DNA of 17,069 bases, taken from Actinobacteria bacterium casp-actino8. Lineage in GTDB: Bacteria > Actinomycetota > Acidimicrobiia > Acidimicrobiales > Ilumatobacteraceae. Every line of letters starts with the position of its first letter. Position 1 is the first letter of the stretch. Shown here piece by piece: positions 16,271-17,069 of this stretch. The notes below the pieces were generated by a model. The model had not been told where the DNA came from. It saw nothing but the letters and a program-made list of their open reading frames with translations, and searched no databases. Location of the stretch: assembly GCA_001510455.1 (NCBI GenBank), contig LFFH01000024.1, positions 1 to 17,069 of the forward strand, read 5' to 3'. Position numbers and translations under genes: made by a program.

Positions 16271-17068
16271 TCAACCCGGGCTGTATCGAACCGCTCGGCC
16301 ATCACGAACGAACCCGTACAGGGTGATGCCGGCCCGTTTCGCCGTTTGAACGGCCAGAGCTGTCGGTGCACTCACCGACACGAGAGTTCCGAATCCGGCC
16401 GCCCAGGCTTTCTGAACCATCTCGAAGCTCGCTCGCCCCGAGACGAAGAGTCCCCATTCGTGGGCCGGAAGGCGACCATCGAGAAGCAGACGACCGACCA
16501 CTTTGTCGACCGCATTGTGACGACCCACGTCCTCGCGCACGAGTTCGATTCGCCCATCGACGGTGAACGCGGATGCGGCGTGAACCGCGCCAGTTTCGGC
16601 AAAGAGAGGCTGCTCGGCCGCCATGCGTTCGGACACTTCTGCGATCGTCGTGATCGGAAAATCTGGCATTCGATCGGTCGAGAGTGGAGTCAGGCGCAGT
16701 ACGAGATCGTCGAGCGCCTGAGATCCGCAGAGACCACAACTCGACGATGTGTTTCCGAGACGTGGGGTGGGAGCGGGCGCTCGACCACCAGTCTCGACGG
16801 TGACAACGTTGAACTCGCTGTCGACCGCTGATCCGTCGGCGCAGTAACGGACTCCCGTGACGGGCGCACCGTGCAAGAGCCCGTCGGAGTAACAAAAGCC
16901 AGCCGCCAGTTCGTAGTCGTGGCCCGGAGTACGCATCGTCGTGGCCACCAGTTCACCGTCGAGCTGGATCGACATCGGCTCCTCGACCACCAGACGATCG
17001 GGCGTGCGTCGTGATGCATCACCCTCGAACTTCACGACGAGAACGGAGTCGGTCCGCTTACGAGCCAC
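16271..17068 (-). CDS. fdhD: Formate dehydrogenase accessory sulfurtransferase FdhD, possibly 5'-truncated by the window edge
   Basis: This is the FdhD protein, which carries sulfur from a cysteine desulfurase (IscS) to the molybdenum cofactor of formate dehydrogenases and is essential for their activity. The family features are LVVEEPMSIQLDG (about 26-38), TPGHDYELAAGFCYSDGLL (48-65), the sulfur-transfer SSSCGLCG motif with C111 and C114, GAVHAASAF (160-168), REDVGRHNAVDKVVG (178-192) and the C-terminal APTALAVQTAKRAG block with TLYGFVRDG. A GTG at 17068 gives 265 residues, close to the usual 260-280, but an earlier start beyond the right edge cannot be excluded. Its stop abuts the stop of the lipoprotein gene with no gap. 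It implies a molybdenum or tungsten formate dehydrogenase nearby, not seen here. Confidence 0.93.
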   Translation of the reverse strand: MARKRTDSVLVVKFEGDASRRTPDRLVVEEPMSIQLDGELVATTMRTPGHDYELAAGFCYSDGLLHGAPVTGVRYCADGSAVDSEFNVVTVETGGRAPAPTPRLGNTSSSCGLCGSQALDDLVLRLTPLSTDRMPDFPITTIAEVSERMAAEQPLFAETGAVHAASAFTVDGRIELVREDVGRHNAVDKVVGRLLLDGRLPAHEWGLFVSGRASFEMVQKAWAAGFGTLVSVSAPTALAVQTAKRAGITLYGFVRDGRAVRYSPG

Positions 17069-17069
17069 G

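Overview
The window is gene-dense, high-GC DNA that looks like an actinobacterial chromosome, most likely Acidimicrobiia or a relative. Reasons are an F420-type DDN-like reductase, a SCO6745-like winged-helix protein, a PAC2 protein, a NUDIX_N-type Nudix protein, a PII/AmtB/GlnD set, and several starts with a -10-like TANNNT 6-7 nt before ATG, as in leaderless actinobacterial transcripts. The taxon is inferred from gene content; there is no rRNA, tRNA, CRISPR array or insertion sequence.

Layout. (1) 1-2335: the 5' part of a Baeyer-Villiger-type flavin monooxygenase (-), divergent from a DDN-like reductase and a sphingosine-1-phosphate-lyase-like PLP enzyme (+); a long imperfect hairpin separates the latter from a convergent GNAT acetyltransferase. 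(2) 2336-7153: the acetyltransferase (-) is divergent from a + strand run: SCO6745-like protein, amidohydrolase of the MtaD/TrzN/SsnA type, thioredoxin-fold protein interrupted by an in-frame TGA, and PAC2 protein. (3) 7138-12350: a nitrogen-control region with an unknown protein, glnD and a Nudix hydrolase on the - strand, divergent from amtB-glnK on the + strand. (4) 12467-14911: a Rieske ring-hydroxylating oxygenase alpha subunit and an overlapping Rieske ferredoxin, preceded by an AlaX-type tRNA editing protein (all -). (5) 14969-17068: a lipoprotein of the LivJ-type substrate-binding family (+), convergent with fdhD (-), which reaches the right edge.

The most notable item is at 5093-6172. 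Two apparent ORFs in the same frame are best read as one 359-residue selenoprotein. The TGA at 5435-5437 falls exactly where the first redox cysteine of a ResA/TlpA-like thioredoxin fold should be (WSSY-U-GCR). A perfect 7-bp hairpin with a 5-nt loop begins 13 nt after the TGA and fits the usual layout of a bacterial SECIS element. A standard gene caller would split it into a truncated protein and a downstream fragment. FdhD at the right edge implies a formate dehydrogenase, another enzyme that often contains selenocysteine, but no selA/selB/selC/selD is in the window.

Working together: GlnD would uridylylate and deuridylylate the PII protein, probably at Tyr51, and PII would gate AmtB. The oxygenase and ferredoxin form a two-gene unit that needs a reductase from elsewhere.
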